Assembly (NCBI GenBank): GCA_013821985.1 | Contig: PNJQ01000004.1 | Coordinates: 25,191 to 89,190 of the forward strand | DNA length: 64,000 nt | Source: Opitutus sp. | Lineage (GTDB): Bacteria; Verrucomicrobiota; Verrucomicrobiia; Opitutales; Opitutaceae | Direction: 5' to 3' | The notes under the pieces: generated by a model | What the model saw: only the letters and a program-made list of their open reading frames with translations | What the model was told of the DNA's origin: nothing | Database searches by the model: none | Shown: piece after piece, positions 9,081 through 17,251 of the stretch | How positions within the stretch are numbered: position 1 is the first letter of the stretch | How the letters are laid out: every line of letters starts with the position of its first letter | Position numbers and translations under genes: made by a program

Positions 9081-9148
9081 TGGAGGCCGCGTCGGGGCTC
9101 GAACCCAAGAGGCTATCATCCCCTGCCAACCAAGTGTGCAGCGCAGCC
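9081..9148 (-). other. tRNA-like relic (compact cloverleaf ending in CCA)
   Basis: On the minus strand a 68-nt segment has a 7-bp acceptor stem (9148-9142 with 9091-9085, one G-U), a 4-bp D-like arm with TTGG in its loop, and a 5-bp T arm with the loop TTCGAGC. It ends in TCCA. The anticodon arm and variable loop together are only 14 nt, about 8 short, and positions 8-9 are missing. A possible loop reads ATGATAG (GAT). It is best seen as a decayed tRNA or a copied tRNA 3' end. Nothing else was recognised in 8920-9297. Confidence 0.4.
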
Positions 9149-9297
9149 GGTGGGACCTTAGCGCAACCGACGCAAGCACACGGCGCGCCTGCTGCGAATT
9201 CTTCCCTCCCGGTTGCTCTTTTGCCACCACGGACGCGGCGGCCCGGCACGTCGCATTGGCAAACGGCGCAAAAATCGGGATAGTGCCGCGCAATCGC

Positions 9298-10755
9298 ATG
9301 AACGCCGCTCCCGCTCAGACGCGGGCCGCTCAGTTCGCCGGCCTCGCCAATCACTCGTTCGACGTGCTCGTGCTCGGCGGCGGCATCGTCGGCAGCGGCG
9401 TGGCGCGCGATGCGGCGATGCGCGGCCTGCGCGTGGCACTCGTGGATCGCCACGATTTCGCGTTCGGCACCAGCAGCCGTTCGAGCCGGCTGTTGCACGG
9501 AGGACTGCGCTATCTCGAACAGGGCCGCCTCGGTCTCGTGCGCGAAGCCAGCGTGGAGAAAAAGATCATTCACGAGATTGCTCCGCATCTCGCGCAGCCG
9601 CTGGGGTTCGTGTTTCCCAGCTATCGCGGCCAGGGCCGTCCGCTGTGGCAACTGCGACTCGGAGTGAAGCTCTACGACTTGCTTTGCGGCGGCCGGAATT
9701 TTCTCCCTTCACGCGGGCTCACGGCGGCCGAGACCCTCGCCGCACTGCCCGACCTGAACCCGGCGAAACTTCGCGGGGCGGTGCGCTATGCGGACGCGCT
9801 GACCAACGACGCGCGCCTCACTCTCGACACTTTGCGCTCCGCCGTGCGCCACGGCGCCGTGGTGGCCAATTACGTCCGCTACCTCGACGCGCAGCGCAAG
9901 AGGGGATGCTGGATCGCACAATTGCGCGACGAACTCTCCGGGTGCCCGCTCGCGGTGCGCGCCCGCACATTGGTCAACGCCACCGGACCATGGGCGCAGG
10001 GCATCCGGCACAGCGCGGTGGAACTGCGCCTGAGCAAGGGCATTCACCTGGTCATCGATCGGACGCGCCTGCCGGTCAACGATGCGGTCGTTCTCACTGA
10101 CGGAAAACGCATTCTCTTCGTTCTGCCGTGGAGCGAGCACGTCATCCTGGGCACCACCGACACGGATTACGGCGACATCCCCGAAAACGTGCGCGTGCTG
10201 CCCGACGACATTAGCGACGTGCTGCGCATCGTGAACGCCGCCTTCCCGCGCGCGGCGCTGGCGACGCCGGATATTATCAGCAGTTGGGCCGGTCTCCGGC
10301 CACTCATCGCGCAAGACGATGGCCCGCCTTCTGACCTCTCGCGCGCGCACGAGATCAAGCAGACCCAATCCGGCTGGTGGGACGTCACGGGCGGCAAGTT
10401 GACGACCTATCGTCTCATGGCCGAACAGGTGGTCGATCAGCTCGCTCGTCACCTTGGGCGTCCTGCGCCACGCAGTCGCACCGCCTTCGAGCCGTTGTTG
10501 CCGCCCGACGAAGCCTCGCGCTACAGCGGCATCACCCCGCCGCCATTGAGCCGGGCGGCGGTCGAACATTATCTGCGCCACGAGTGGGCAGTGACGCTTC
10601 AGGATGTGATGCTGCGCCGCAGTGGCTGGCATTACGTCGCGCGCGAGGGAGCCGACCACGCGGAGCAAGTCGTCGGCTGGATGGCGGAGATCGCCGGCTG
10701 GAGCGCCGACAAAAAATCCCAGTCGCTTGCCGCGTATCGCGGAACCGCGCACTAA
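9298..10755 (+). CDS. glpD: Glycerol-3-phosphate dehydrogenase (FAD)
   Basis: This 485-residue flavoprotein oxidises sn-glycerol-3-phosphate to dihydroxyacetone phosphate at the cytoplasmic membrane and feeds electrons to quinone. The N-terminal FAD motif DVLVLGGGIVGSGVARDAAM and family motifs TSSRSSRLLHGGLRYLEQ, ILGTTDTDY and TGGKLTTYR are intact. Length fits the family. ATG 9298 is chosen because it leaves a 17-residue lead before the FAD strand. The gene stands alone and converges on the formylglycine-generating enzyme gene, with overlapping stop codons (10752-10755). Confidence 0.93.
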   Translation: MNAAPAQTRAAQFAGLANHSFDVLVLGGGIVGSGVARDAAMRGLRVALVDRHDFAFGTSSRSSRLLHGGLRYLEQGRLGLVREASVEKKIIHEIAPHLAQPLGFVFPSYRGQGRPLWQLRLGVKLYDLLCGGRNFLPSRGLTAAETLAALPDLNPAKLRGAVRYADALTNDARLTLDTLRSAVRHGAVVANYVRYLDAQRKRGCWIAQLRDELSGCPLAVRARTLVNATGPWAQGIRHSAVELRLSKGIHLVIDRTRLPVNDAVVLTDGKRILFVLPWSEHVILGTTDTDYGDIPENVRVLPDDISDVLRIVNAAFPRAALATPDIISSWAGLRPLIAQDDGPPSDLSRAHEIKQTQSGWWDVTGGKLTTYRLMAEQVVDQLARHLGRPAPRSRTAFEPLLPPDEASRYSGITPPPLSRAAVEHYLRHEWAVTLQDVMLRRSGWHYVAREGADHAEQVVGWMAEIAGWSADKKSQSLAAYRGTAH

Positions 10756-11807
10756 TTCGCCGCATCGGCCACGCAGCGGAAACCCACGTGGCTCGCGCTC
10801 GAATCCGGCTCGCCCCGGCCGCGACTGCCGACCCAGTAGCGCGTGCAATATTGATCGCTGCACAAGAACGAGCCGCCGCGTTGCACGCGCTTCGACACGC
10901 CCGGTTCGAGTGGATCAAAACTCTCGCGTGGTCCCGTTGGATTCATGATCGGCTCGTCGCGCGCCGCCCGCTCGCGATACGCGTCGGCTTGATACCAATC
11001 GCTGCACCACTCCCAGACGTTGCCCGCGAGATCGTGAAGTCCGAAACGATTCGGCGCATAGCGGCCGACCGGCGCGGCGCCGATGAACCCGTCTGCGGTG
11101 GTGTTTTCCGCGGGGAATCGCCCCTGCCAGATGTTCGCCTGCCACTTGCCCTCCGGCTGCAGCTCGCGGCCCCACGTGTAGGGCAATCCAGCCTTCCCGC
11201 CCCGCGCGGCGAACTCCCACTCCGCCTCGGTCGGAAGACGTTTCCCCGCCCAATCCGCGTAAGCCACGGCATCGGCGTAACTGACGTGCACGACCGGATA
11301 ATCGTCACGCCCGCGCAAATCACTGCCCGGACCGTCGGGATTTCTCCAATTCGCTCCGGCAACATAACGCCACCACGCGCGAAAATCGTCCAGCGGCACC
11401 GGCGAAGTCGGCGGACTGAAAACCAGCGAACCCGCCACCAACAGCGCCGCAGGCACGCCGGGAAAATCTTCCGCACTCGGCGCCTTCTCCGCTGTCGTCA
11501 GGTAGCCGGTGGCGTCCACGAACGCACGGAACTGAACGTTCGTCACCTCGGTGCGGTCCATCCAGAATCCGCTGACGCGCACGCGATGCAACGGACGCGC
11601 GTCGTCCATCGGCTCGTTGCCGCCGCAGATCTCCGTGCGCGGATCGACCGAGCCCATCGTGAACTCGCCACCCGGCACCCAAACCATTCCCGCTTTCGCC
11701 GGCTCGGGCGCGGGCGCCGGATTCAGCACCGTCGGAGCAAAGCCTTCCGCGGCCCAACCCGCAGCATACCCCGCGAACGCAACGACGACTAAAGCGCAAA
11801 TTCTCAC
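10752..11807 (-). CDS. Formylglycine-generating enzyme (SUMF1/FGE), exported
   Basis: The protein has 351 residues with a signal peptide (about 1-20), so it should act outside the cytoplasm. The FGE-sulfatase fold begins at VWVPGGEFTMGS. It is a true FGE rather than a generic SUMF1-fold protein: both copper-binding catalytic cysteines are present (C316 and C321 in RGGSFLCSDQYCTRYWVGSR), followed by PDSSASHVGFRC. The enzyme uses oxygen to turn the active-site Cys of type I sulfatases into formylglycine. The gene lies close to an anaerobic maturase, so the organism can activate sulfatases with or without oxygen. No sulfatase gene is in the window. Confidence 0.88.
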   Translation of the reverse strand: MRICALVVVAFAGYAAGWAAEGFAPTVLNPAPAPEPAKAGMVWVPGGEFTMGSVDPRTEICGGNEPMDDARPLHRVRVSGFWMDRTEVTNVQFRAFVDATGYLTTAEKAPSAEDFPGVPAALLVAGSLVFSPPTSPVPLDDFRAWWRYVAGANWRNPDGPGSDLRGRDDYPVVHVSYADAVAYADWAGKRLPTEAEWEFAARGGKAGLPYTWGRELQPEGKWQANIWQGRFPAENTTADGFIGAAPVGRYAPNRFGLHDLAGNVWEWCSDWYQADAYRERAARDEPIMNPTGPRESFDPLEPGVSKRVQRGGSFLCSDQYCTRYWVGSRGRGEPDSSASHVGFRCVADAAN

Positions 11808-11876
11808 CGCTCCATGTGGAACTGCGCGGCAAAGACGGTCAAGCTGATCGAAGTTTCACGCGCCTCCGATTCGCCT

Positions 11877-12185
11877 TCATCCATCGCGGAACGAATCCTG
11901 CGCGGACAATCCACCCAAGGTGCGAAGTTCGATGAGCCGCCACAACGCGGGATTCGGCCGCGACAATTCCGGGAGCAGATCGAAATGCCCGAGTTGCCGC
12001 AGCGTGTCCCACTGTGTCAGCCGCGCCTGCCGACGCTCGCCATCCCACAGCCCGAAACCCGCCGCACCGGCGGCGCGATATTTCGACGCCAGCTACGCGA
12101 ACTTTTCCGGCGGCATGGCGCGCGGCATCAAATCCGGACAAATCCGCGCGCGACCCGGGCAAGAGACCAGCTTGAAATAGGAAAT
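11877..12185 (-). pseudogene. Decayed C-terminal fragment of a glycoside hydrolase-like protein
   Basis: One minus-strand frame reads as a coherent protein tail: LVSCPGRARICPDLMPRAMP, then after an in-frame TAG (12093-12095) LASKYRAAGAAGFGLWDGER and a tail with RQLGHFDLLPELSRPNPALW, ending at TGA 11877. A TAG also lies directly upstream. The pattern (GAAGFGLWD, then Trp-Leu-Gly-His) resembles the end of GH-like TIM-barrel proteins of polysaccharide degraders. No start or N-terminal part exists before the maturase gene, so this is a truncated relic with at least one nonsense mutation. Confidence 0.55.
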
Positions 12186-12242
12186 CTATTTCACCGCAGC
12201 GGTGCATTGACTCGCGCGCTCCCCGCTCGCGACACTCCTCCC

Positions 12243-13499
12243 GTGCAAACCGCGCGCGCGCCCTTTCACCTCATGACCAAACCCATGGGGTCGAAGTGCA
12301 ATCTCGACTGCAGCTACTGCTTCTACCTCGAGAAAGAGCACCTCTACCCCGGCGCGCCGAGTTTCCGCATGACTCCGGCAGTGCTCGAAGCCTACGTGCG
12401 CGATTACATCGCGGCCCAACCGGCACCCGTCGTGAGCTTCGCCTGGCAGGGCGGCGAGCCGACCTTGGCCGGTCTGGATTTTTTCCGGCGCGTCGTCGAA
12501 CTGCAGACACGCCACGCCCAGGGTAAACGCATCGAAAACGCGCTGCAGACCAACGGCACCTTGCTGGACGACGAGTGGTGCGCGTTCCTGCGTCAGCACA
12601 ATTTTCTCGTCGGCATCAGCATCGACGGCCCCGCACCGCTGCACGACGCCTACCGCGTGGACAAAGGCGGCAAACCCTCCTTCGAGCGCGTAATGCAAGG
12701 CCTGAACCTGCTCAAGAAGCACGGCGTCGAGTTCAATACGCTGACGACGGTGCATCGCAAAAACTCGAAACACGCCCTCGAGGTCTATCGCTTTCTTCGG
12801 TCGATCGGCTCTGGCTACCTCCAGTTCATCCCCATCGTCGAGCGCAACGCCGCCGCACACACCACCAACGGCCTGTGGCTCGCTCCGCCGCCGGGACATG
12901 AAGACGCCGCGGGGCTCGATGCGCAGGTGACGGAGTGGAGCGTGCGCCCCGCCGATTACGGTGCGTTTCTCTGCGAGATTTTTGACGAGTGGATCCAGCG
13001 CGACGTCGGCAAGGTCTTCGTGCAGCAATTCGACGCTGCGCTCGCCAACTGGGTCGGCCAGCCGGCCGGCGTCTGCATCTTTTCGGAGAACTGCGGCAGC
13101 GCGCTCGCGGTTGAGCACAACGGTGACGTCTACAGTTGCGATCACTACGTCTACGAACGCTACAAGCTCGGCAACCTGCTCAACTCCTCGCTGCCCGATC
13201 TCGTGGATTCCGTGGCGCAGCAGGAATTCGGCAAAGCGAAGTCCGCCACGCTGCCACGTTACTGCCGCGAGTGCTCGGTGCGCTTCGCGTGTCACGGCGA
13301 GTGTCCGAAGCACCGGTTCCTGCGCACGCCGCAAGGCGAAGACGGGCTCAACTATCTTTGCGCCGGCTACAAAAAATTCTTCCGCCATATTGACTCACCG
13401 ATGCGCACGATGGGCGCGCTCCTCGGCATGGGCCGGCCTCCCGCGGACATCATGGCGATGCCGCGAGCCCAGTGGTTGCCAACCGGACTCCGCCAGTAA
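12243..13499 (+). CDS. Anaerobic sulfatase-maturating enzyme (radical SAM, SPASM)
   Basis: This is a 418-residue radical SAM enzyme with the cluster motif CNLDCSYC (C19, C23, C26). A SPASM/twitch region carries two further clusters (Cys in ENCGSALAVEHNGDVYSCDH and in CRECSVRFACHGECPKH). This layout is characteristic of anSME, which makes formylglycine from Cys or Ser in sulfatases without oxygen. The frame is open from 11814, but only GTG 12243 gives the short N-terminus (FHLMTKPMGSKCN) normal for the family. It is divergent from the FGE gene across a gene relic. Confidence 0.9.
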   Translation: MQTARAPFHLMTKPMGSKCNLDCSYCFYLEKEHLYPGAPSFRMTPAVLEAYVRDYIAAQPAPVVSFAWQGGEPTLAGLDFFRRVVELQTRHAQGKRIENALQTNGTLLDDEWCAFLRQHNFLVGISIDGPAPLHDAYRVDKGGKPSFERVMQGLNLLKKHGVEFNTLTTVHRKNSKHALEVYRFLRSIGSGYLQFIPIVERNAAAHTTNGLWLAPPPGHEDAAGLDAQVTEWSVRPADYGAFLCEIFDEWIQRDVGKVFVQQFDAALANWVGQPAGVCIFSENCGSALAVEHNGDVYSCDHYVYERYKLGNLLNSSLPDLVDSVAQQEFGKAKSATLPRYCRECSVRFACHGECPKHRFLRTPQGEDGLNYLCAGYKKFFRHIDSPMRTMGALLGMGRPPADIMAMPRAQWLPTGLRQ

Positions 13500-13777
13500 C
13501 CCCGCGTTATCACGCCGGCATGACCGCGCACCGAGTGTGCCTTTCGTGAAGATCGCACTGGCGCGCATTCGCCCGCGAATCGCCTGAGCCGAAAGGCTCG
13601 CGGCTGGCCACCGGCGAGGCGATCGCGAAGTCCAACATCACCTCTGCGGCGAGACGAATGTCTCCCCAGTCCTGGCAGCCGCCCGCCCCGTTCCGCTCGG
13701 GACAGAGAAACTATTGCTCAGCCAATGCCAAAGGATGGCGAGCCGGCGACGATGGGTTACGGCACAGTTCTATCGCA
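13500..13777. other. Intergenic stretch, possible minus-strand relic
   Basis: Nothing convincing is encoded here. A minus-strand frame open from 13710 to 13510 contains a protein-like run (DWGDIRLAAEVMLDFAIA) but has no good start and degenerates at its end. It may be a remnant; no match was recognised. Confidence 0.25.
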
Positions 13778-14236
13778 ATGAAAGCATCGTCGCTCCAATG
13801 GCTCGCCGGCCGCACTCCGGCCTGGAAATTCGAATGGGAATCACTCCTGCGGCGGGAGCCCAGCACGTCGGCTTTGGGGCATCCGGACACGCTCGTTTAC
13901 AAAATGGACGAAACCATACGGGAGGTGCTCTGCGCTCTGCAGCGGCAACCGCGGCTTCTGCGGCCGGAGCGGCAGCAGTTGAACTCCCTCGAACGTCACT
14001 GCGCCTGTTTGCTCAATCCACTCAGCAAATTCTACGCGACCGGCGAAGTGTCCCTCCACGCCGTGGCGGTCGGGATGGATCGGATGGACTTGGACGAGGC
14101 CCTGCGTCGTTTTCGATTCCTCGGCCTTGAAGAGATCGAATCGCTCTGCGGCGTCTGCCAAAACCGGCTCAAGCCCGGCTACCCCGAGGCCCATTCCGCC
14201 GATTGGGAAGCCCGCTGTGCCGCGTATCGCGGGTAA
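13778..14236 (+). CDS. Hypothetical protein, 152 aa
   Basis: I do not recognise this protein. It is soluble and mostly helical by composition, with a Leu/Arg-rich middle (LCALQRQPRLLRPERQQLNS) and a C-terminal CGVC pair that could bind metal or form a disulfide. The frame is open from 13658, but ATG 13778 gives the cleaner N-terminus MKASSLQWLAGRTPAWKFEW. It sits alone between the sulfatase maturase and a cytochrome gene on the other strand. Codon use resembles its neighbours, so it is probably expressed. Confidence 0.5.
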   Translation: MKASSLQWLAGRTPAWKFEWESLLRREPSTSALGHPDTLVYKMDETIREVLCALQRQPRLLRPERQQLNSLERHCACLLNPLSKFYATGEVSLHAVAVGMDRMDLDEALRRFRFLGLEEIESLCGVCQNRLKPGYPEAHSADWEARCAAYRG

Positions 14237-14267
14237 AGCCCGGGAGCAAACGTCGCGGCCGCACGCG

Positions 14268-14603
14268 TTACTTTTTCGCGAACGAGCGGATCAGCTGCAC
14301 GAGTTCGTTCACTTCTTCGGACGTGTAATCAGGGAAGGGCTTCATCCGCTCCTTGCCGTTGACCTTCACGCCTTCGCCGATCGCCGCGGCCAATTGCGCG
14401 TCGGTCATCTGCGCGAGAGAGGAAGGGTCGGTGTAATCCTTCACCTTAAGTTTTTTGCCCTGCTTGGTGTCGCCCTTTCCTTCCTCACCGTGGCAGGAGG
14501 CGCAGTCGTTCGAGAAATTTTCCTGGGCGGACGCGGCGAAGGAAACAGCGGCGGCGGTGAGCACTCCGACGAGTAACCCGAAGAGGCAGAATCCATTTTT
14601 CAT
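14268..14603 (-). CDS. Small periplasmic cytochrome c (c553-like)
   Basis: The protein has 111 residues with a signal peptide (about 1-26) and one heme site, CASCH (C34, C37, H38). M87 in RMKPFPDYT is the likely second axial ligand. The mature protein of about 85 residues matches class I cytochromes c such as c553. It would shuttle electrons in the periplasm. Its partner is not obvious; a small putative membrane protein precedes it in the same orientation, 16 bases away. Confidence 0.88.
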   Translation of the reverse strand: MKNGFCLFGLLVGVLTAAAVSFAASAQENFSNDCASCHGEEGKGDTKQGKKLKVKDYTDPSSLAQMTDAQLAAAIGEGVKVNGKERMKPFPDYTSEEVNELVQLIRSFAKK

Positions 14604-14618
14604 GAGGAGAGGATCAGA

Positions 14619-14825
14619 TTAAGCGAGACTGCGGTGGCCGGCCCGCTGGCGCTCACGGCGGCGGCCACGAGACCTTGGCATGAGGAGGTCGCGCACGGGA
14701 AACGCCCGCTCGGTGCCGAGGTGAAAGCCATCGCGATCCTCAAACCCGACAGGGGCGCGAAAACAGCTCCACGCAAACCAGCCCAGGAGGATTGCCCAAG
14801 CACCCAGAAGAATTTCGAGGATCAT
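14619..14825 (-). CDS. Putative small membrane protein, 68 aa
   Basis: The frame starts MILEILLGAWAILLGWFAWS, a single membrane helix, and continues into a charged, Arg-rich tail. GGA lies five bases before the ATG. It ends 15 bases before the cytochrome c start on the same strand and could be co-transcribed. The tail composition (RSRGRRRERQRAGHR) is also what out-of-frame GC-rich DNA produces, so only the N-terminal helix argues for a real gene. Function is unknown. Confidence 0.35.
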   Translation of the reverse strand: MILEILLGAWAILLGWFAWSCFRAPVGFEDRDGFHLGTERAFPVRDLLMPRSRGRRRERQRAGHRSLA

Positions 14826-15077
14826 GTTCCGCAGCATGCGCGATGCGCGACCCCATGCAAAAGGAGAGCGCACGAGAAACCATGAACCACATGACGGGAC
14901 CGGACCCTTCCCGTCCCCGGGCATTTCCCCGCTCGCCGGGCTGCTTCCGCGAAGCCGGCTGGTTCGACGCTGCGGCATCACGAATCACGCCAGAGTTGTT
15001 CAAGAAGGATGCAATCAGCGAACGTGAGTCCAACGCGCGCGAAGGCCGCTTCCGTTGTGCAGTCCCCGTTGGCAGCG

Positions 15078-15677
15078 TCAGGACGCAGGCGCTCCCCAGT
15101 CGGCCGGGCAGTTCCAATTTACCAATGCTGCATGCTGCTCGTTCGTGAGACTCCATGAAGCCAATTGCCTGCTGCGGACGGCCGCGCCGATCAGATCTTG
15201 GAGGCTGCACTGACCCGCGTTCACCATGGTTTCCCATAACGGCAGGACGCTTCGCGGGTAGATCGCAGCCAGTGGCTCGTAGAGACCGTCATGGCGCGGA
15301 ACCACTCCGCGACCCTGCGCGACATGTCGCGCGATCTCGGCCGCGAATGACGGCGAAATCGCCGGCAGATCGACGGCAAGGACAAAGAGAAAACGGCTGC
15401 GGCAGACCTGCAGCCCCCGCAGAATTCCTCCCGCGGGGCCGCACCCCGCCAGCCGGTCCAGATGAACGTTCACCGGCGAGACCCGGTAGTTGACGCCCCG
15501 GCGTCCCGAAACAAACACTTCCCGCGCGCCGAGGGCGCGCAAGATTGCAAGTTGGCGATCGATCAAACGCTCTCCGTCCACGCGCAAAAAGGCCTTGTCG
15601 CGGCCCATCCGGGTGGAGCGCCCGCCCGCGAGCACGAGCCCGGAAAAATCGCACCGCAGGTGAAGTTCGTCCGTCAT
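15078..15677 (-). CDS. mobA: Molybdenum cofactor guanylyltransferase
   Basis: This 199-residue nucleotidyltransferase has the MobA signature LVLAGGRSTRMGRDKAFL and a later metal-binding Asp (VLAVDLPAI). MobA links GMP to molybdopterin to form the dinucleotide cofactor used by DMSO reductase-family enzymes, which is what the neighbouring molybdoenzyme would need. The frame is open from 16136, but ATG 15677 overlaps the stop of the MOSC gene by four bases (ATGA) and precedes the first beta-strand at a normal distance. It is the last gene of the Moco operon. Confidence 0.9.
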   Translation of the reverse strand: MTDELHLRCDFSGLVLAGGRSTRMGRDKAFLRVDGERLIDRQLAILRALGAREVFVSGRRGVNYRVSPVNVHLDRLAGCGPAGGILRGLQVCRSRFLFVLAVDLPAISPSFAAEIARHVAQGRGVVPRHDGLYEPLAAIYPRSVLPLWETMVNAGQCSLQDLIGAAVRSRQLASWSLTNEQHAALVNWNCPADWGAPAS

Positions 15678-16126
15678 CGCCGCAGGAATCCACTGGTGAG
15701 TATCTTTGCCCGCAAACCACCGCGCCCTTGCAGCCACGCTTCCGCGCCGGGCGCGATCGCCTGATCCATCCAATAACACGGCCGACACTCCGCCATCCCG
15801 AGGAAGTGCACGCCTTGCACTTCGAACTCGCACCCGATGAGCGCGGTTAGATCCGCGCCGCGCGTCACGACGTTGCGTCGCACCGCCGCCGGCGCCTTCT
15901 CGCGCACGTCGAGCGCGGCGCACAATTCCGCAAATACCTCCGAGCTGAAAAACGTGATTTGCCCGGGATAATCCGGTTGGTAGTCGAAAAACCGATCGCC
16001 GCGCACGCCGCGCCCGGCCACGCATTCGATCGCGTCCGCCTCCACGACCGGCGTCTCGCCCGCCGGGCCGCCGTGGTGGCCGAAGTAATTGTGCGCCGGT
16101 GAAACGTAGAGTCGCTCGACCTTCAT
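15674..16126 (-). CDS. MOSC domain protein
   Basis: The 150-residue protein is a stand-alone MOSC domain. The family regions are visible in VAGRGVRGDRFFDY, GQITFFSSE, RRNVVTRGADL and the Cys-containing segment MAECRPCYWM; that Cys is the proposed sulfur-carrying residue. MOSC proteins bind sulfur or molybdenum cofactor and help deliver or sulfurate it. It overlaps moaE-moeB upstream and mobA downstream by four bases each, so it belongs to the Moco operon. Confidence 0.85.
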   Translation of the reverse strand: MKVERLYVSPAHNYFGHHGGPAGETPVVEADAIECVAGRGVRGDRFFDYQPDYPGQITFFSSEVFAELCAALDVREKAPAAVRRNVVTRGADLTALIGCEFEVQGVHFLGMAECRPCYWMDQAIAPGAEAWLQGRGGLRAKILTSGFLRR

Positions 16127-17250
16127 GACGAAACACGCGCGATGCGCGTCAGGGAAAGTTGCAGCAAATCCACGAGCAAAGTCGCGGCGGCAGACGGCAC
16201 CGGCAGACCGAGCAGGAGCTTAATGGCTTCGCCGGCCTGCAAATGTCCGAGCATCGCAACGGCGGGCGTGAACACCGGCAGCCCGCCCGCTTCGCGTGGC
16301 CCCGCCGCCGGCCAATAGGCCGGGCCCGTCTCCACCGCGCCGGGCAGAAACGTATCAAGTGTGCCCTCGAATCCGAACACCGTCGCCTGCACGAGGGGCA
16401 CGCCTGCTGTGCGGCATGACTCCAGCGCCAGCGCGCGCGTGGCGAGGTTGTCGGTGCAATCGAGCACAACCGCATGGCCCGCGATCAGAGCCGCCGCGTT
16501 TTGCGCCACGAACTCGCGGGTGTGCGCGGCGAGTTGCACGTGCGGATTGCGCAACCGCAAGCGTGCAGCCGCCGCGGCCGCTTTCGGCAATCCAATGTCG
16601 CCTTCCGTGTAGAGCGTCTGCCGCGGCAAGTTCGAGCGCTCGACCAAACTCGCGTCCACCACGGTGAGGGCGCCGACGCCGCTGCCGGCGAGCCCTTCGA
16701 GCGCGGCTGAGCCTAGTCCGCCGGCACCGAGCACGAGCACACGCGCCGCCGCAAGTCGCGTCAGTCCGCTCGGCCCGACTTCGTGGAGATTTTTCACGCG
16801 CGAAAAATAATCGTCGCACCGCCCGGTGGGATTCTGCTCCTGCGTGCAATCCACCCATTCCGCGGGTCCGTCCGCGAAGTGTTCCTTTTTCCAGATCGGC
16901 AGGCGGCGCTTCAGTTCCTCGATTGTTTCACGGCACGCGGCGAACGCCGTTGGACGATGAGCGGAGGTGGCACCGATCCACACGGCCATTTCGCCAATTT
17001 CCAACGTGCCGACGCGGTGCACACAGAGCACGCACACGCCGCGAAAGCGTTGCTCAATCTCCTCGACCATGCGTTCGCCTTCCAGGCGCACCATGTCGTC
17101 AAACGCCTCAAATTCGAGGCGCTGCACGCCGCGTCCGTGATGATGATCGCGCACCCAGCCCTCAAAGATCGCGCACGCCCCGGCATCGGCGCGCTGGAGG
17201 AGCCGCCGGCAAACGGCGACGTCGATGGGAGCGGCTTGCAGGAGAAACAT
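16123..17250 (-). CDS. MoaE-MoeB fusion (MPT synthase large subunit with adenylyltransferase)
   Basis: Residues 1-136 are MoaE, with the catalytic lysine region RLPIWKKEHF (K121, K122). Residues 147-375 are a ThiF/MoeB E1-like domain with the ATP motif VLVLGAGGLGSAAL, the NLPRQTLYTEGDIG segment and the catalytic Asp in LDCTDNLATR. MoeB adenylates the MoaD C-terminus, and MoaE uses thiocarboxylated MoaD to make molybdopterin, so the fusion joins both MoaD partners. The E1 half lacks the four zinc-binding cysteines normal in MoeB. Start 17250 is chosen because GGAGG lies five bases upstream. Confidence 0.9.
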   Translation of the reverse strand: MFLLQAAPIDVAVCRRLLQRADAGACAIFEGWVRDHHHGRGVQRLEFEAFDDMVRLEGERMVEEIEQRFRGVCVLCVHRVGTLEIGEMAVWIGATSAHRPTAFAACRETIEELKRRLPIWKKEHFADGPAEWVDCTQEQNPTGRCDDYFSRVKNLHEVGPSGLTRLAAARVLVLGAGGLGSAALEGLAGSGVGALTVVDASLVERSNLPRQTLYTEGDIGLPKAAAAAARLRLRNPHVQLAAHTREFVAQNAAALIAGHAVVLDCTDNLATRALALESCRTAGVPLVQATVFGFEGTLDTFLPGAVETGPAYWPAAGPREAGGLPVFTPAVAMLGHLQAGEAIKLLLGLPVPSAAATLLVDLLQLSLTRIARVSS

Positions 17251-17251
17251 G

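Noticed and set aside
9081..9148. Intact functional tRNA
   Set aside because: The anticodon/variable region is about 8 nt short and positions 8-9 are missing, so it is listed only as tRNA-like.
12186..13388. Minus-strand open frame of 400 codons
   Set aside because: It is the complement of the anaerobic sulfatase maturase, whose cluster motifs fix the true frame.
13510..13710. Minus-strand frame with a protein-like core
   Set aside because: It lacks a credible start and decays at its end. It is mentioned only as a possible relic in the intergenic entry.
14883..15148. Plus-strand frame from ATG 14883 (MNHMTGPDPSRP)
   Set aside because: It runs into the antisense of mobA, is rich in Pro/Arg, and has no homology pattern or good ribosome site.
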